This document shows positions 1-8,111 of a stretch of DNA of 64,000 bases, one piece after another. The stretch covers positions 124,001-188,000 of the forward strand of contig NZ_NSKC01000009.1 in the NCBI RefSeq assembly GCF_002286985.1, given 5' to 3'. The notes below the pieces were generated by a model that did no database searches, was not told where the DNA came from, and saw only the letters and a program-made list of their open reading frames with translations. The DNA is from Halorubrum salipaludis. Lineage in GTDB: Archaea > Halobacteriota > Halobacteria > Halobacteriales > Haloferacaceae. The translations under genes and the position numbers were made by a program. Positions within the stretch are counted from its first letter, which is position 1. Each line of letters starts with the position of its first letter.

Positions 1-1
1 G

Positions 2-568
2 CTCGTCGACCTCGCGCGCAACGACGTGCGGCGCGTCTCGGAGCCCGGCTCCGTGCGCGTCGAGGAGTTCATGAACGTGCTAAAGTACAGCCACGTCCAG
101 CACATCGAGTCGACCGTCACCGGGACGCTTTCGGGCGACGCCGACGCCTTCGACGCGACGCGCGCGACGTTCCCCGCGGGCACGCTCACGGGCGCGCCGA
201 AGGTGCGCGCGATGGAGATCATCGAGGACTTAGAGACGACGCCGCGGGAGGCGTACGGCGGCGGCGTCGGCTACTACGCGTGGACCGGCGACGCCGACTT
301 CGCCATCGTGATCCGGACCGCGACGCTCGACGAGTCGCCGCCGGGCGCGAGCGATCCGGACGAGACCGCGGTCACCGTCCGGGCCGGCGCCGGGCTCGTC
401 GCCGACTCCGACCCGGCCGCCGAGTACGAGGAAACCGAACAGAAGATGGACGGCGTGTTGACCGCGATCGACCGGATCCGGGAGGACGGAGCGGACGAGG
501 GGACCGACGGCTCCGGCGCCGCCCCCGCGGACGACCCCCTCCCCGCCGGCACGGAGGTCGACGAATGA
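2..568 (+). CDS. trpE: Anthranilate synthase component I, C-terminal part (partial)
   Basis: This is the chorismate-binding catalytic subunit of anthranilate synthase, the first enzyme of tryptophan synthesis; with TrpG it turns chorismate and glutamine into anthranilate. The window begins inside the gene, so only the last 188 codons are present. Visible family motifs are LVDLARNDVRRV at the very start, FPAGTLTGAPKVRAM (the F-P-x-G-T-x-T-G-A-P-K block of the active site) and GGGVGYYAWTGDADFAI. The last 35 or so residues form an acidic low-complexity tail typical of halophiles. The stop codon overlaps the trpG start as ATGA, so the two subunits are probably translationally coupled. The alternative, a PabB or isochorismate synthase, is less likely given the TrpG partner. 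Confidence 0.93.
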   Translation, partial: LVDLARNDVRRVSEPGSVRVEEFMNVLKYSHVQHIESTVTGTLSGDADAFDATRATFPAGTLTGAPKVRAMEIIEDLETTPREAYGGGVGYYAWTGDADFAIVIRTATLDESPPGASDPDETAVTVRAGAGLVADSDPAAEYEETEQKMDGVLTAIDRIREDGADEGTDGSGAAPADDPLPAGTEVDE

Positions 569-1164
569 GGGTCGTCGTCGTCGACAACTTCGACTCGTTC
601 ACGTACAACCTCGTCGAGTACGTCTCCGATCAGCCGCTCGACGGCGAGGAAGCGCCGATCGACGTGGAGGTGTTCAAGAACACCGCGTCGCTCGCGGCGA
701 TCCGGGACGCGGACCCGGACGCGGTCCTGATCAGCCCCGGCCCCGGTCACCCCAAGAACGAGCGCGACGTGGGCGTGACGGTGCCGGTGTTGCGCGACCT
801 CGCTCCCGAGGTGCCGACGCTCGGCGTCTGTCTCGGGCTGGAAGCGGCCGTGTACGAGTACGGCGGGACCGTCGGCCACGCGCCGGAGCCGATCCACGGC
901 AAGGCGTTCCCCGTCGAGCACGACGGCGAGGGGGTGTTCGCCGGGCTCGATCAGGGGTTCCGCGCCGGGCGCTACCACTCGCTGGCCGCCACCGAGGTCC
1001 CCGATGAGTTCGACGTGACCGCCACCACGGACCACGAGGGCGAGGAGATCGTGATGGGGATCCGCCACCGCGAGCACCCGATCGAGGCGGTGCAGTTCCA
1101 CCCCGAGAGCGTGCTGACCGCGGCGGGCCACGACGTGATCCGGAACTTCCTCGCGTCGGTTTAA
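565..1164 (+). CDS. trpG: Anthranilate synthase component II (glutamine amidotransferase)
   Basis: Class I glutamine amidotransferase of 199 residues that supplies ammonia to TrpE. The N-terminus VVVVDNFDSFTYNL is the family signature, SPGPGHP is the oxyanion strand, Cys89 in GVCLGLEA is the nucleophile and QFHPES near the C-terminus carries the catalytic His and Glu. The usual GHQ after the nucleophile reads GLE here, a small departure. The start is the ATG in the ATGA overlap with trpE; a longer reading upstream would run out of frame through trpE and is arginine-rich, so it was not used. It could in principle also serve PabB, but the overlap argues for tryptophan synthesis. Confidence 0.94.
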   Translation: MRVVVVDNFDSFTYNLVEYVSDQPLDGEEAPIDVEVFKNTASLAAIRDADPDAVLISPGPGHPKNERDVGVTVPVLRDLAPEVPTLGVCLGLEAAVYEYGGTVGHAPEPIHGKAFPVEHDGEGVFAGLDQGFRAGRYHSLAATEVPDEFDVTATTDHEGEEIVMGIRHREHPIEAVQFHPESVLTAAGHDVIRNFLASV

Positions 1165-1192
1165 GGGGGTCGCGACCTCCCTCTTGCCGCCG

Positions 1193-1882
1193 TCATTCGG
1201 CGTCGTCCGGCGTCGCGTCGGCGTCGCCTGGATCCGCGTCGGCGTCGTCCGATTCCCCGCCGCCCTCTTCGTCTTCCACGCCCCGCCCCGCGAGCCCCAC
1301 GAGATGACCGATCTCGGGGAGGATGATCTCGTCGGCGCCGAGCCGGACCGCGTTCTCGGAGCCGGGCAGACAGAAGACGGGGGTGGCGGAGACGACGCCC
1401 GCGGTCGCCCGCGAGCCGATCGTGCGCGTCCCGATCTCCTCGTGAGAGAGCCGACGGAACAGCTCGCCGAAGCCGGGGAGCGTCTTGGAGAACAACCCCT
1501 TCACGGCCTCGGGAGTCACGTCGTCCGGCGTCACTCCCGTTCCGCCGGTGGTCACGACCGCGTCCGTGTCCTTGCGACGTGCGAGCCGGTCGACGGTCCC
1601 CTGCACGCTGTCGTACTCGTCGGGGACCAGCTCGCGGACGGCGACCTCGTGGCCCGCCTCCTCGAACGCCGAGACGAGGTACTCGCCGGACGGGTCGTCG
1701 TCCAGCGACCGCGAGGACGACACCGTCACGACCCCGATCGCGACGGTGTCGGCGTCGTGGTGGTGGTGATCGTGGCCGTCAGTGTGGCCGTGGTCGTGGG
1801 CGTCCTCCTCGCTGTGGCCGTGTGCGTCCTCCTCGCTGTGGCCGTGTGCGTCCTCCTCGCCGTGGTCGTGGGCGTCGCTCAT
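1193..1882 (-). CDS. moaB: MoaB/MogA-type molybdenum cofactor protein with His-rich N-terminal repeats
   Basis: The C-terminal ~165 residues are a MoaB/MogA molybdopterin adenylyltransferase-like domain: AIGVVTVSSSRSLDDDPSG, then TTGGTGVTPDD (the substrate-binding TGGTG loop) and LPGSENAV. Family members act late in molybdopterin cofactor assembly. The first ~45 residues are an unusual histidine/aspartate-rich extension built from an eight-residue unit of the HSEEDAHG type, matched in DNA by three 24-bp tandem copies at 1802-1873; such runs usually bind metal ions, which is inference here. The ATG at 1882 is the only start that includes the repeats; a start after the repeats near the AIGVV strand cannot be excluded. 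The gene faces trpG tail to tail. Confidence 0.85.
   Translation of the reverse strand: MSDAHDHGEEDAHGHSEEDAHGHSEEDAHDHGHTDGHDHHHHDADTVAIGVVTVSSSRSLDDDPSGEYLVSAFEEAGHEVAVRELVPDEYDSVQGTVDRLARRKDTDAVVTTGGTGVTPDDVTPEAVKGLFSKTLPGFGELFRRLSHEEIGTRTIGSRATAGVVSATPVFCLPGSENAVRLGADEIILPEIGHLVGLAGRGVEDEEGGGESDDADADPGDADATPDDAE
1802..1873. repeat. Three 24-bp tandem repeats inside moaB
   Basis: Three in-frame copies of a 24-bp unit begin at 1802, 1826 and 1850. The first two are identical and the third differs at a few positions. They encode the His-rich octapeptide repeats at the MoaB N-terminus and, being a multiple of three, can expand or shrink without a frameshift. Confidence 0.9.
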
Positions 1883-1955
1883 GGCTCCACGTATCCCGTC
1901 GACCGTGAAAACACCTCCCCGACGGTCGCCCGATCCGCGGCCGGCGGACGCTCCC

Positions 1956-2372
1956 TCAGGGCCAGTCGTCGCGTGAGGCCTCTTCGGCGGCCTCCGCCTC
2001 CGGCGAGTCGGTCGCGAGCGTCCAGCCCGCGGCCTCGGCCGCGTTCTCGACCTGGAGGAACTCCCAGCCGGTCGCCTCGGCGAGCGCCTCGTCCTCCTCG
2101 TCGACGCCGACGAACACGTGTCGCTCGGTGTCGAACTGCTGGGCGATGTTCTCCAAGCTCTCCTCGACGCCGCGCGGCCCCGAGAAGAAGTCCTGCCGCA
2201 CCCGGTGTTTGCGGGTGAAGTTCGTGACGACGTATGTCGGCTTCTCGCTGACGACGCCGACGTACTCGGTCCACTGTCGGGCGTTGTTGAACACGGCGTT
2301 GGGGTCCGCTAGGGCCTTCAACGCCTCCAGCTCGAACGCCAGCGTCATGTCGGTAGATCCGCCACTGTCCAT
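1956..2372 (-). CDS. Conserved haloarchaeal protein of unknown function
   Basis: A 138-residue acidic protein beginning MDSGGSTDMTLAFELEAL; a start eight codons later (ATG at 2348) is equally plausible. The body contains AVFNNARQWTEYVGVVSEKP and YVVTNFTRKHRVRQDFF, followed by an acidic Ala/Glu-rich tail ending DDWP. There is no signal peptide or membrane segment, so it should be cytoplasmic. I do not recognise an enzymatic motif. The composition and third-position GC bias are typical of a real haloarchaeal gene, and the opposite strand gives only shorter, less protein-like readings. The neighbours (moaB downstream, a short protein upstream, all minus strand) do not reveal a role. Confidence 0.7.
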   Translation of the reverse strand: MDSGGSTDMTLAFELEALKALADPNAVFNNARQWTEYVGVVSEKPTYVVTNFTRKHRVRQDFFSGPRGVEESLENIAQQFDTERHVFVGVDEEDEALAEATGWEFLQVENAAEAAGWTLATDSPEAEAAEEASRDDWP

Positions 2373-2456
2373 GGATCGGTGTTCTCGCGGCGGGCGAAAA
2401 CAACTTCGCTTCCGGGGCCGCCGCCGACCGCCCGATCGCAACCGGTAGCGACCGGC

Positions 2457-2672
2457 TCAGCGCGCGCGGACCTCGTAGTAGTCGGTGAACTTCACCACGT
2501 CGCCGTCGTCCAGATCGTCGGCCTCCGGCGCCGTCTGCGGTCGCCCCGCGAGCTCGCGGACGGTCGCCTGCGCCTCCTCGTCGAGCTCGTCGTAGTGACG
2601 GACCCGCGTGTCGGACGGGATCAGTCCGGTACGTCGGAGCCGCATGCTCCTGTTCGTCTCTCGGAGTGACAT
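2457..2672 (-). CDS. Small conserved-looking hypothetical protein
   Basis: A 71-residue protein with a basic N-terminus (MSLRETNRSMRLRRTGLIP) and a mixed C-terminal half ending GDVVKFTDYYEVRAR. A second possible start lies at the internal Met10. It has no membrane segment or Cys/His metal site. The tail DGDVVKFTDYYEV looks like a strand-rich ending. Upstream, on the minus strand, the sequence around 2683-2692 is locally AT-richer and may hold the promoter. No function can be assigned; it lies in line with the unknown gene after it and may be cotranscribed. Confidence 0.6.
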   Translation of the reverse strand: MSLRETNRSMRLRRTGLIPSDTRVRHYDELDEEAQATVRELAGRPQTAPEADDLDDGDVVKFTDYYEVRAR

Positions 2673-2819
2673 ACGGTAACATACACCATTGTTCGTGAAA
2701 AACCTGTCGCCGGTGCAGTGTGGTACACGCGGGAGCGATTCCGAATCGGGAACCGGCAGAAAGGAGCCTCGGAACGCGGTCCGGACCGGGCGGTAGCGGG
2801 GCGGGCCGTTGGAAGTCGG

Positions 2820-4061
2820 CTACTGCTGTTCCGTCGCGGCCGCGAGGTCGTCGACGGAGAAGCCGGGCTCCATCAGGAGGTCCTCCTGGCCGGTCACGTC
2901 GCGGCCCTCGCGCATCAGCTGTTTGAACGCCGACTGCGGCGAGAGGTCGCCGATGAGCACGCCGCCGACGACCTTGCCGTCCTTGAGGGCGACGCGGCGC
3001 CACTCGCCCTCGGCCGTGGTCGCCTCGACTGAATCGTCGCCGAGCGTCGGGTGACCGAACGAGAGGAACGGGAAGTCGAAGTGGGTGATCGAGTACGAGG
3101 AGACCCACTCGAACTCGTCGCTGCCGTAGTCGAGCATGTTGCGGGCGGCGATCGTCCCCTGTTCCTTGGCGGAGCCCCACGAGCCGTTCTTCGCCCGCTC
3201 GCCGAGGATGAGGTCGTTGAACGTGGTGATGTCCCCCGCGGCGTACACGTTGTCGACGTTGGTGCGCATGAACTCGTCGACGACGATGCCGTCCTCGGTC
3301 TCGATCGGCGTGTCCTCGACGAGCTCGGTGTTGAAGTTGAGGCCGATGGCGACGCCCGCGAAGTCGCACTCGTAGCGCTCGCCGTTCGGGTCGACCGCGG
3401 CCTCGACGTGGCCGTCGTCGTCGACCTCGAAGCGGTCGACGCCGGAGTCGAAGACGGGCTCGACGCCGCGCTCGCGCATCGCCTCGTGCATGATCTCCGC
3501 GCCCTCCTCGGAGAGGGCGTAGCGCCACCAGTTGTCGCCGCGCATCAGGTATTTCGCCTCGACGTCCTGCGCGCCGCAGATGGCCGCGAAGTCGATGCCG
3601 AGCAGGCCGGCGCCGACGATGACCGCCCGTTCGGCGTCCTCGACGCTCTCCTTGATGTTGCGTGCGTCCTGGAACGTCCAGAAGTGGTGGATCCCCTCGG
3701 CGTCGGCGTTGCCGACCGGGAGCTGCTGCGGGGTGCCGCCGACCGCGAGCAGGAGGGAGTCGTACTCGAACGTCTCGCCCTCGTGGGTGTGGACCGCGTC
3801 GTTCTCCACGTCGATGTCGACGACGACCGTGTTGAGCCGGAGGTCGACGTCGTGGTCGTCGTACCACGATTCCTGATGGATCGAGATCGGGGCCTCGGGG
3901 AGCTTCCCCTTCGCGTACTCCTTGATCAGGATCCGGTTGTAGAGGGACTCACCCTCGTCCGTGAGAACCGTGATCTCGGCGTCGGGGGCTTCCTCGCGGA
4001 GCGTCTCGGCCGCGGACGCGCCCGCGATACCGTCACCGATGATCACGTACGAATCGCTCAT
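2820..4061 (-). CDS. NAD(P)/FAD-dependent oxidoreductase (pyridine nucleotide-disulfide type)
   Basis: A 413-residue flavoprotein. The N-terminal FAD-binding Rossmann motif is VIIGDGIAGASAAE (about residues 5-18), the second NAD(P)-binding motif is VIVGAGLLGIDFA (about 150-162), and RTNVDNVYAAGDI is the C-terminal FAD-contact motif. The layout matches the ferredoxin-reductase / NirB-FAD-domain group, which moves electrons between NAD(P)H and a protein or small-molecule partner. There is no redox CxxxxC pair, so it is not a thioredoxin- or lipoamide-type reductase. I chose the ATG at 4061; an ATG 13 codons earlier gives a poor, His/Arg-rich extension. The partner cannot be read from the neighbourhood. 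Confidence 0.85.
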   Translation of the reverse strand: MSDSYVIIGDGIAGASAAETLREEAPDAEITVLTDEGESLYNRILIKEYAKGKLPEAPISIHQESWYDDHDVDLRLNTVVVDIDVENDAVHTHEGETFEYDSLLLAVGGTPQQLPVGNADAEGIHHFWTFQDARNIKESVEDAERAVIVGAGLLGIDFAAICGAQDVEAKYLMRGDNWWRYALSEEGAEIMHEAMRERGVEPVFDSGVDRFEVDDDGHVEAAVDPNGERYECDFAGVAIGLNFNTELVEDTPIETEDGIVVDEFMRTNVDNVYAAGDITTFNDLILGERAKNGSWGSAKEQGTIAARNMLDYGSDEFEWVSSYSITHFDFPFLSFGHPTLGDDSVEATTAEGEWRRVALKDGKVVGGVLIGDLSPQSAFKQLMREGRDVTGQEDLLMEPGFSVDDLAAATEQQ

Positions 4062-4307
4062 ACGCGGGCGTTCGGATTCATGGTTAATGTGGGTTGTCAT
4101 CCGCGTCTGGAACCGTGCTAATCTCCCGCAAAGACGGCTCGACGAGGGGATCGACGGCCCCGCGAGCGCGGAAGCGATCGACGACCGAACCGTCGACGCG
4201 GCGTCGACGTCGACGAACCGCTCGACTGGCGTCCCGACCCCGCCTAGCGGTCGCCGCTCCCTCGGTCGGCCCCGAAGACATTTACCCCGCCCGGGGAACC
4301 CGCGACC

Positions 4308-5606
4308 ATGAACAGGCGAACGGCCCTCTCCGCCCTCGCGGTGGGCGGGTTCGCCGGACTCCCGGGGTGTCTCGGCGACAGTTCCCCCGACGGGACGGAC
4401 GCGGAACCGGACGCGAACGGATCGGATCCCGAAGGGGACCCGGAAGCCGAGGCGAAGAACGACGAGTCGGAGACGGAGGGCGACGGATCGGAACCCGACT
4501 CACACGAACTGAACCGCGAGGTCGACGTCGACGGCGTCGAGGACGGCTCCCGTTCGCAGTTCCAGTGGGGGCCGACCCACGTCGCGCGGCGCGACGAGGC
4601 CGGACCGACCGACGACGTCGAGGTGTTCTGGCGCCAGACGGGAATCTGGGGGGAACACTCGCAGCCGGTCGTCTCCGGCGACCAAGCGTACGTCAGCTTC
4701 GACGGCACGCTGCTCCGGCTCGATCTCGCGACGGGCGAGGTGGAGTGGTCGACGGACCTCGGCCACGCCGCGTCGTCGTCTCCGGCGGTCCGCGACGGAA
4801 CCGCCTACCTCACGGTGTGGAACGGCATGCCGGGAGTCGATCGCGGGCTGGCGGCCGTCGACATCGAGAGCGGCGAAGTGGCGTGGCGGCGACTGACCGA
4901 CGCCGACGTGACGACCTCGCCGGTCGCGACCGACGACGGAGTGTTCGTGGGAGGCGGCCCCGACAACGGAACGGTCGCGGCGTTCGACCACGACGGGACC
5001 GAGCGGTGGCGACACGAACTCGCCGACTACGCCTCGACGCCCGCCATCGCCGACGGGACCGTCGTCTACGGCGCGGGCGACCCGCGCGTCGTCGCCTACG
5101 ACGCCGCCTCGGGCGAGGAACTGTGGGCGAGGAGAGTCGTCGGCGACGCGACCGCACCCCCGACCGTGGCTGACGGTCGGGTCCTGATCGGTACGCGGGC
5201 CGGGAAGCTGTGGGCGCTCGACATCGAGGACGGGGCCGTGGACTGGACCGCCGACCTCCCCGGTCCGGTCCGCCGATCCGTCGCCGTCGCAGACGACCGC
5301 GCCGTCGTCCCGACCGAGGACGGACTCGCCGCCGTCGGCGACGACGGCGACCGACTGTGGACCGTCGGCTGGATCGAGTACGCGACCGCACCGGTCATCG
5401 GGGGGGACTTCGCGTACCTCGGACACGACCGGGCTGTCCGAGCGATCGCCCTTGACGACGGGACGGAGCAGCGATCGTACCCGACTCGCAGACGCGAGGA
5501 CGGCGACGTCTTCCACGAGGGCTTCGAGGCGCCGCCGACCCTCGTCGGCGACGTCCTCCTCGCGGCAACCGAGGCCGGCGACGTGTACGCGTTCGGCGAG
5601 GCGTGA
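4308..5606 (+). CDS. Secreted PQQ-binding-like beta-propeller lipoprotein
   Basis: A 432-residue exported protein. The N-terminus MNRRTALSALAVGGF is a twin-arginine signal and L-P-G-C at 18-21 is a lipobox, so Cys21 probably anchors it to the outer face of the membrane. A ~60-residue acidic linker (Asp/Glu/Gly-rich) follows. The rest is a series of WD-like blades of the PQQ type: repeated LDLATGEVEWS, VDIESGEVAWRR, FDHDGTERWRH, YDAASGEELWARR and LDIEDGAVDWT. Such propellers act as extracellular binding or BamB-like scaffolds; an alcohol dehydrogenase is unlikely because the protein is too short. A TATA-like stretch lies about 30 nt before the ATG. It ends 108 nt before the next gene. Confidence 0.88.
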   Translation: MNRRTALSALAVGGFAGLPGCLGDSSPDGTDAEPDANGSDPEGDPEAEAKNDESETEGDGSEPDSHELNREVDVDGVEDGSRSQFQWGPTHVARRDEAGPTDDVEVFWRQTGIWGEHSQPVVSGDQAYVSFDGTLLRLDLATGEVEWSTDLGHAASSSPAVRDGTAYLTVWNGMPGVDRGLAAVDIESGEVAWRRLTDADVTTSPVATDDGVFVGGGPDNGTVAAFDHDGTERWRHELADYASTPAIADGTVVYGAGDPRVVAYDAASGEELWARRVVGDATAPPTVADGRVLIGTRAGKLWALDIEDGAVDWTADLPGPVRRSVAVADDRAVVPTEDGLAAVGDDGDRLWTVGWIEYATAPVIGGDFAYLGHDRAVRAIALDDGTEQRSYPTRRREDGDVFHEGFEAPPTLVGDVLLAATEAGDVYAFGEA

Positions 5607-5714
5607 GTCCGGCGTCGCCCTCGTCCGTCGGAGACGCGAAACGGGCGGCGGTCAGCCGCGTTTCGAACGCGTTCGGCGCCACACATTCAAGGCCGTCCCG
5701 GCCCAACCGGGGGC

Positions 5715-6311
5715 ATGAAGATCCGGCAGAACATCCGTCACTGGGCCGCCAAGAAGGCGTTGACGACGCCGGTCGTCGGCGACGTGGCGAACGACAAGCT
5801 CGTCGACCTGCACACGAGCATCTTCCTCAACAAGGCCGACGAGGACCGCCGCGAGGAGCGTCGCGCCCACCTCGACAGCTTCTTCGACGCGACGATGGAC
5901 ACCTACGTCGCCGCCTTGGAGGCCGGCTTCCCGGAGGCGGAGGCCCGCGAGATCACCCACGTTCAGGCCAACTTCGACTTCTTCAACCACGGCTGGACCG
6001 AGATGATGGAGATCCCCGGCGACGAGCTGGAGCCGCACTACCGGCGCTACGAGTCCTTCTTCGCCGACCACGGGATCACGATCGACGATCCGCTCGGCGA
6101 GTTCCGACCGGCCGAGGGGATCGTCGACGCCCCCGAGACGCCCGAGAAGCTGGAGACGGCGGAGTACGAGAACGCGCTGGCCGGCTTCGCGGACGACGTG
6201 TACGTCGAGACCGACGACGGGGAGACGGTCGTCGGCGGCGACCTGGAGGAGCCGGAGGAGGTCGATCCGTCCGCCGCGCCCGGGCTCGACGACGACGAGG
6301 CGAGCGCCTGA
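5715..6311 (+). CDS. Conserved haloarchaeal protein of unknown function (possibly DUF6149)
   Basis: A 198-residue, soluble, mostly helical protein. It starts with a basic segment (MKIRQNIRHWAAKKAL), continues with HTSIFLNKADEDRREERRAH and QANFDFFNHGWTEMMEIPG, and ends in an acidic tail. From memory this resembles a family restricted to haloarchaea (DUF6149), but that label is not verified here. There are no catalytic-looking Cys/His clusters and no transmembrane segment. It sits between a lipoprotein gene and a permease gene on the same strand, each with its own likely promoter, so context gives no role. Confidence 0.72.
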   Translation: MKIRQNIRHWAAKKALTTPVVGDVANDKLVDLHTSIFLNKADEDRREERRAHLDSFFDATMDTYVAALEAGFPEAEAREITHVQANFDFFNHGWTEMMEIPGDELEPHYRRYESFFADHGITIDDPLGEFRPAEGIVDAPETPEKLETAEYENALAGFADDVYVETDDGETVVGGDLEEPEEVDPSAAPGLDDDEASA

Positions 6312-6344
6312 CCGGGAGCCGTCGGTCGGTCCAGCCCCGCCCAC

Positions 6345-6352
6345 GTTTATAC
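6345..6352 (+). promoter_or_regulatory. TATA-like box of the AI-2E family gene
   Basis: The sequence gtttatac lies 23-30 nt before the ATG at 6375, the spacing expected for a leaderless haloarchaeal transcript. It supports the ATG start over an upstream in-frame TTG at 6366. Confidence 0.55.
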
Positions 6353-6374
6353 GTCGGCGGGGTAATTGGCCGAC

Positions 6375-7415
6375 ATGAACCGCGGGCAATCGTTTCTCCT
6401 CCTCCTCATCGGCTCGGTCGCGCTCCTGACGCTCTTCGTCATCAGCCCGTTCGTCGAGTACGTCATCGCCTCCGCGATCCTCGCGTACGTCCTCTACCCG
6501 TTCCACGTACGGCTCTCGCGGCGGTTCCGCCGGGCGCTCGCCGGGCGATTCCGCGAGTCCCTGTCGCGACGGTTGGGGAACATGTTGTCCGCGCTCCTGC
6601 TGATCGTCTCGTCGATCGTCGCCGTCATCCTGCCGCTCGCGTACATCTCGTGGGTGTTCGTCCGCGACCTCACGGAGATCGCGCGGGGGAACACCGACAT
6701 CGACGTCGCGGCCATCGAGGCGGAGATCGCGGCGCTCACCGGCGAGCAGATCGAGGTCGGCGAGGTCCTCGCGGCCGTCGGACAGCTGCTCGCCAACACG
6801 CTGTTCGGCGGGGTCGGCGGGATCGTCACCACCGCGCTCCGCGCGTCGGTCGGGCTCTCGCTGGCGCTGTTTTTAGTCTACTACACCCTGCTCGACGGAC
6901 CGGCGTTCGTGCGGTGGCTCCGCCTGACGAGCCCGCTCCCGTCGAACGTCACCGCGGACCTCGTCGACCGCGTCGACGCGATGACCCGCGGGGTCGTGAT
7001 CGGTCACATCGTCGTGGCGCTGTTACAGGCGCTCGTCGCGGGGATCGGCCTCTGGGCGGCCGGGATCCCGAACGCCGTCTTCTGGACGTTCGTGATGGCG
7101 GTGCTGGCGCTGCTGCCGCTGATCGGGGCGTTCTTCGTCTGGGGGCCCGCGGCGGCGTACCTCGTCGCCGTCGATCAGGTGGCCGCGGGGGTGTTCCTCG
7201 CGCTGTACGGCGTGTTCGTCATCGCGATGGTGGACAACTACGCGCGCCCGATCGTCATCGACCAGCAGGCCCACCTGAACCCGGCGGTGATCCTGCTCGG
7301 CGTGTTCGGCGGGATCTACTCGGTCGGGTTCACCGGGCTGTTCGTCGGCCCGATCGTCATCGGAGTCCTCGCGGCGACGCTGGAGACGTTCCGAGAGGAC
7401 TACGACGTGATCTAG
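6375..7415 (+). CDS. AI-2E family transporter / permease
   Basis: A 346-residue polytopic membrane protein of the AI-2E (PerM/TqsA) family. Transmembrane segments are visible at the N-terminus (SFLLLLIGSVALLTLFVISP, a second pair around residues 60-95), a long soluble insertion with acidic residues (about 95-140), and four to five C-terminal helices. Family hallmarks include SLALFLVYYTLLDGP and LLPLIGAFFVWGPAAAYL. Members export diverse small molecules or act as Na+/H+ antiporters, so the substrate is not predictable. The ATG at 6375 is favoured because a TATA box lies 23-30 nt upstream. Three 29-bp direct repeats follow the stop codon. Confidence 0.88.
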   Translation: MNRGQSFLLLLIGSVALLTLFVISPFVEYVIASAILAYVLYPFHVRLSRRFRRALAGRFRESLSRRLGNMLSALLLIVSSIVAVILPLAYISWVFVRDLTEIARGNTDIDVAAIEAEIAALTGEQIEVGEVLAAVGQLLANTLFGGVGGIVTTALRASVGLSLALFLVYYTLLDGPAFVRWLRLTSPLPSNVTADLVDRVDAMTRGVVIGHIVVALLQALVAGIGLWAAGIPNAVFWTFVMAVLALLPLIGAFFVWGPAAAYLVAVDQVAAGVFLALYGVFVIAMVDNYARPIVIDQQAHLNPAVILLGVFGGIYSVGFTGLFVGPIVIGVLAATLETFREDYDVI

Positions 7416-7436
7416 CCGCGCGGAGCGCTCCGCTCC

Positions 7437-7538
7437 GGTCGCACGGGGTCCCGTTGCGCTGAACCGGTCGCACGGGGTCCCGTTGCGCTGAACCGGTCGC
7501 ACGGGGTCCCGTTGCGCTGAACCGGTCGCACGAGGTCG
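7437..7538. repeat. Three tandem 29-bp direct repeats plus a partial copy
   Basis: Identical 29-bp units begin at 7437, 7466 and 7495, and a partial fourth begins at 7524 and loses the match after about 10-15 bases. The array fills most of the space between the stop at 7415 and the TspO promoter. It is not part of a gene on either strand that I can support. Confidence 0.93.
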
Positions 7539-7570
7539 TTTTAACTCGGTCGCGCGCGTATAGTACTCAC

Positions 7571-8104
7571 ATGTCCACCTCCGCTGTTCCGCGCCTCCCC
7601 GACCGCCGCGGCGCCCTGCTCGTCGTCGCCGCCGCGGTCGCGGTCAACCTGATCGGCGCGCTCGGCGTCCCCTTCACCGCCACCGAGAGCGCGTGGTTCG
7701 CCGGGCTCGACCTGCCCGCCTACTACCCGCCGAACTGGGCGTTCGGCGTCGTCTGGCCGATCCTCTACGCGCTCATCGGCGCCGCGGCCGCGCTCGTCTA
7801 CCTCGGGGGGCGTGAGGGGGACGGTCCCGGCGGCGGGCCCACGAGGGTCGCCCGCGACGCCCGGATCGGGCTCGCGCTGTTCGCCGTCCAGCTCGCCGTC
7901 AACGTCGCGTGGTCGCCGGTCTTCTGGGGGCTCGAACGCGCCGACCTCGGGCTCGTCGTCCTCGGGCTCCTGCTCCCGCTCGTCGTCGCGACGATCGCCG
8001 CGTTCGACCGGGTCGACCGGCGGGCGGCCCTCCTGCTCGTCCCCTACCTCGCGTGGGTCTGCTTCGCGACCGCCCTCAACTACGGGATCTGGACGCTGAA
8101 CTGA
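7571..8104 (+). CDS. tspO: TspO/MBR family tryptophan-rich sensory protein
   Basis: A 177-residue five-helix membrane protein of the TspO / mitochondrial benzodiazepine receptor family, which binds tetrapyrroles such as haem and its precursors. The hallmarks are WFAGLDLPAYYPPNWAFGVV and WPILYALIG in the first loop and second helix, VNVAWSPVFW in the third, and CFATALNYGIWTLN at the C-terminus. Five hydrophobic stretches are visible. Family members have roles in stress and porphyrin regulation; the exact role in haloarchaea is unsettled. The ATG at 7571 is preceded by TTTTAA at 7539-7544, 27-32 nt upstream, a plausible promoter. It faces the GNAT gene tail to tail with seven bases between. Confidence 0.93.
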   Translation: MSTSAVPRLPDRRGALLVVAAAVAVNLIGALGVPFTATESAWFAGLDLPAYYPPNWAFGVVWPILYALIGAAAALVYLGGREGDGPGGGPTRVARDARIGLALFAVQLAVNVAWSPVFWGLERADLGLVVLGLLLPLVVATIAAFDRVDRRAALLLVPYLAWVCFATALNYGIWTLN

Positions 8105-8111
8105 CGGGCCG

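Noticed and set aside
1879-3867. 662-codon minus-strand frame overlapping four genes
   Set aside because: Shadow frame of the FAD oxidoreductase and small genes, with a strong Arg bias and no halophilic acidity.
4084-4281. 65-codon minus-strand frame in the gap before the PQQ lipoprotein
   Set aside because: Arg-rich in the middle, no conserved-looking motif, and it would occupy the promoter regions of both flanking genes.
7437-7538. The 29-bp array as a CRISPR
   Set aside because: Repeats are directly adjacent with no spacers, and no cas genes are present.
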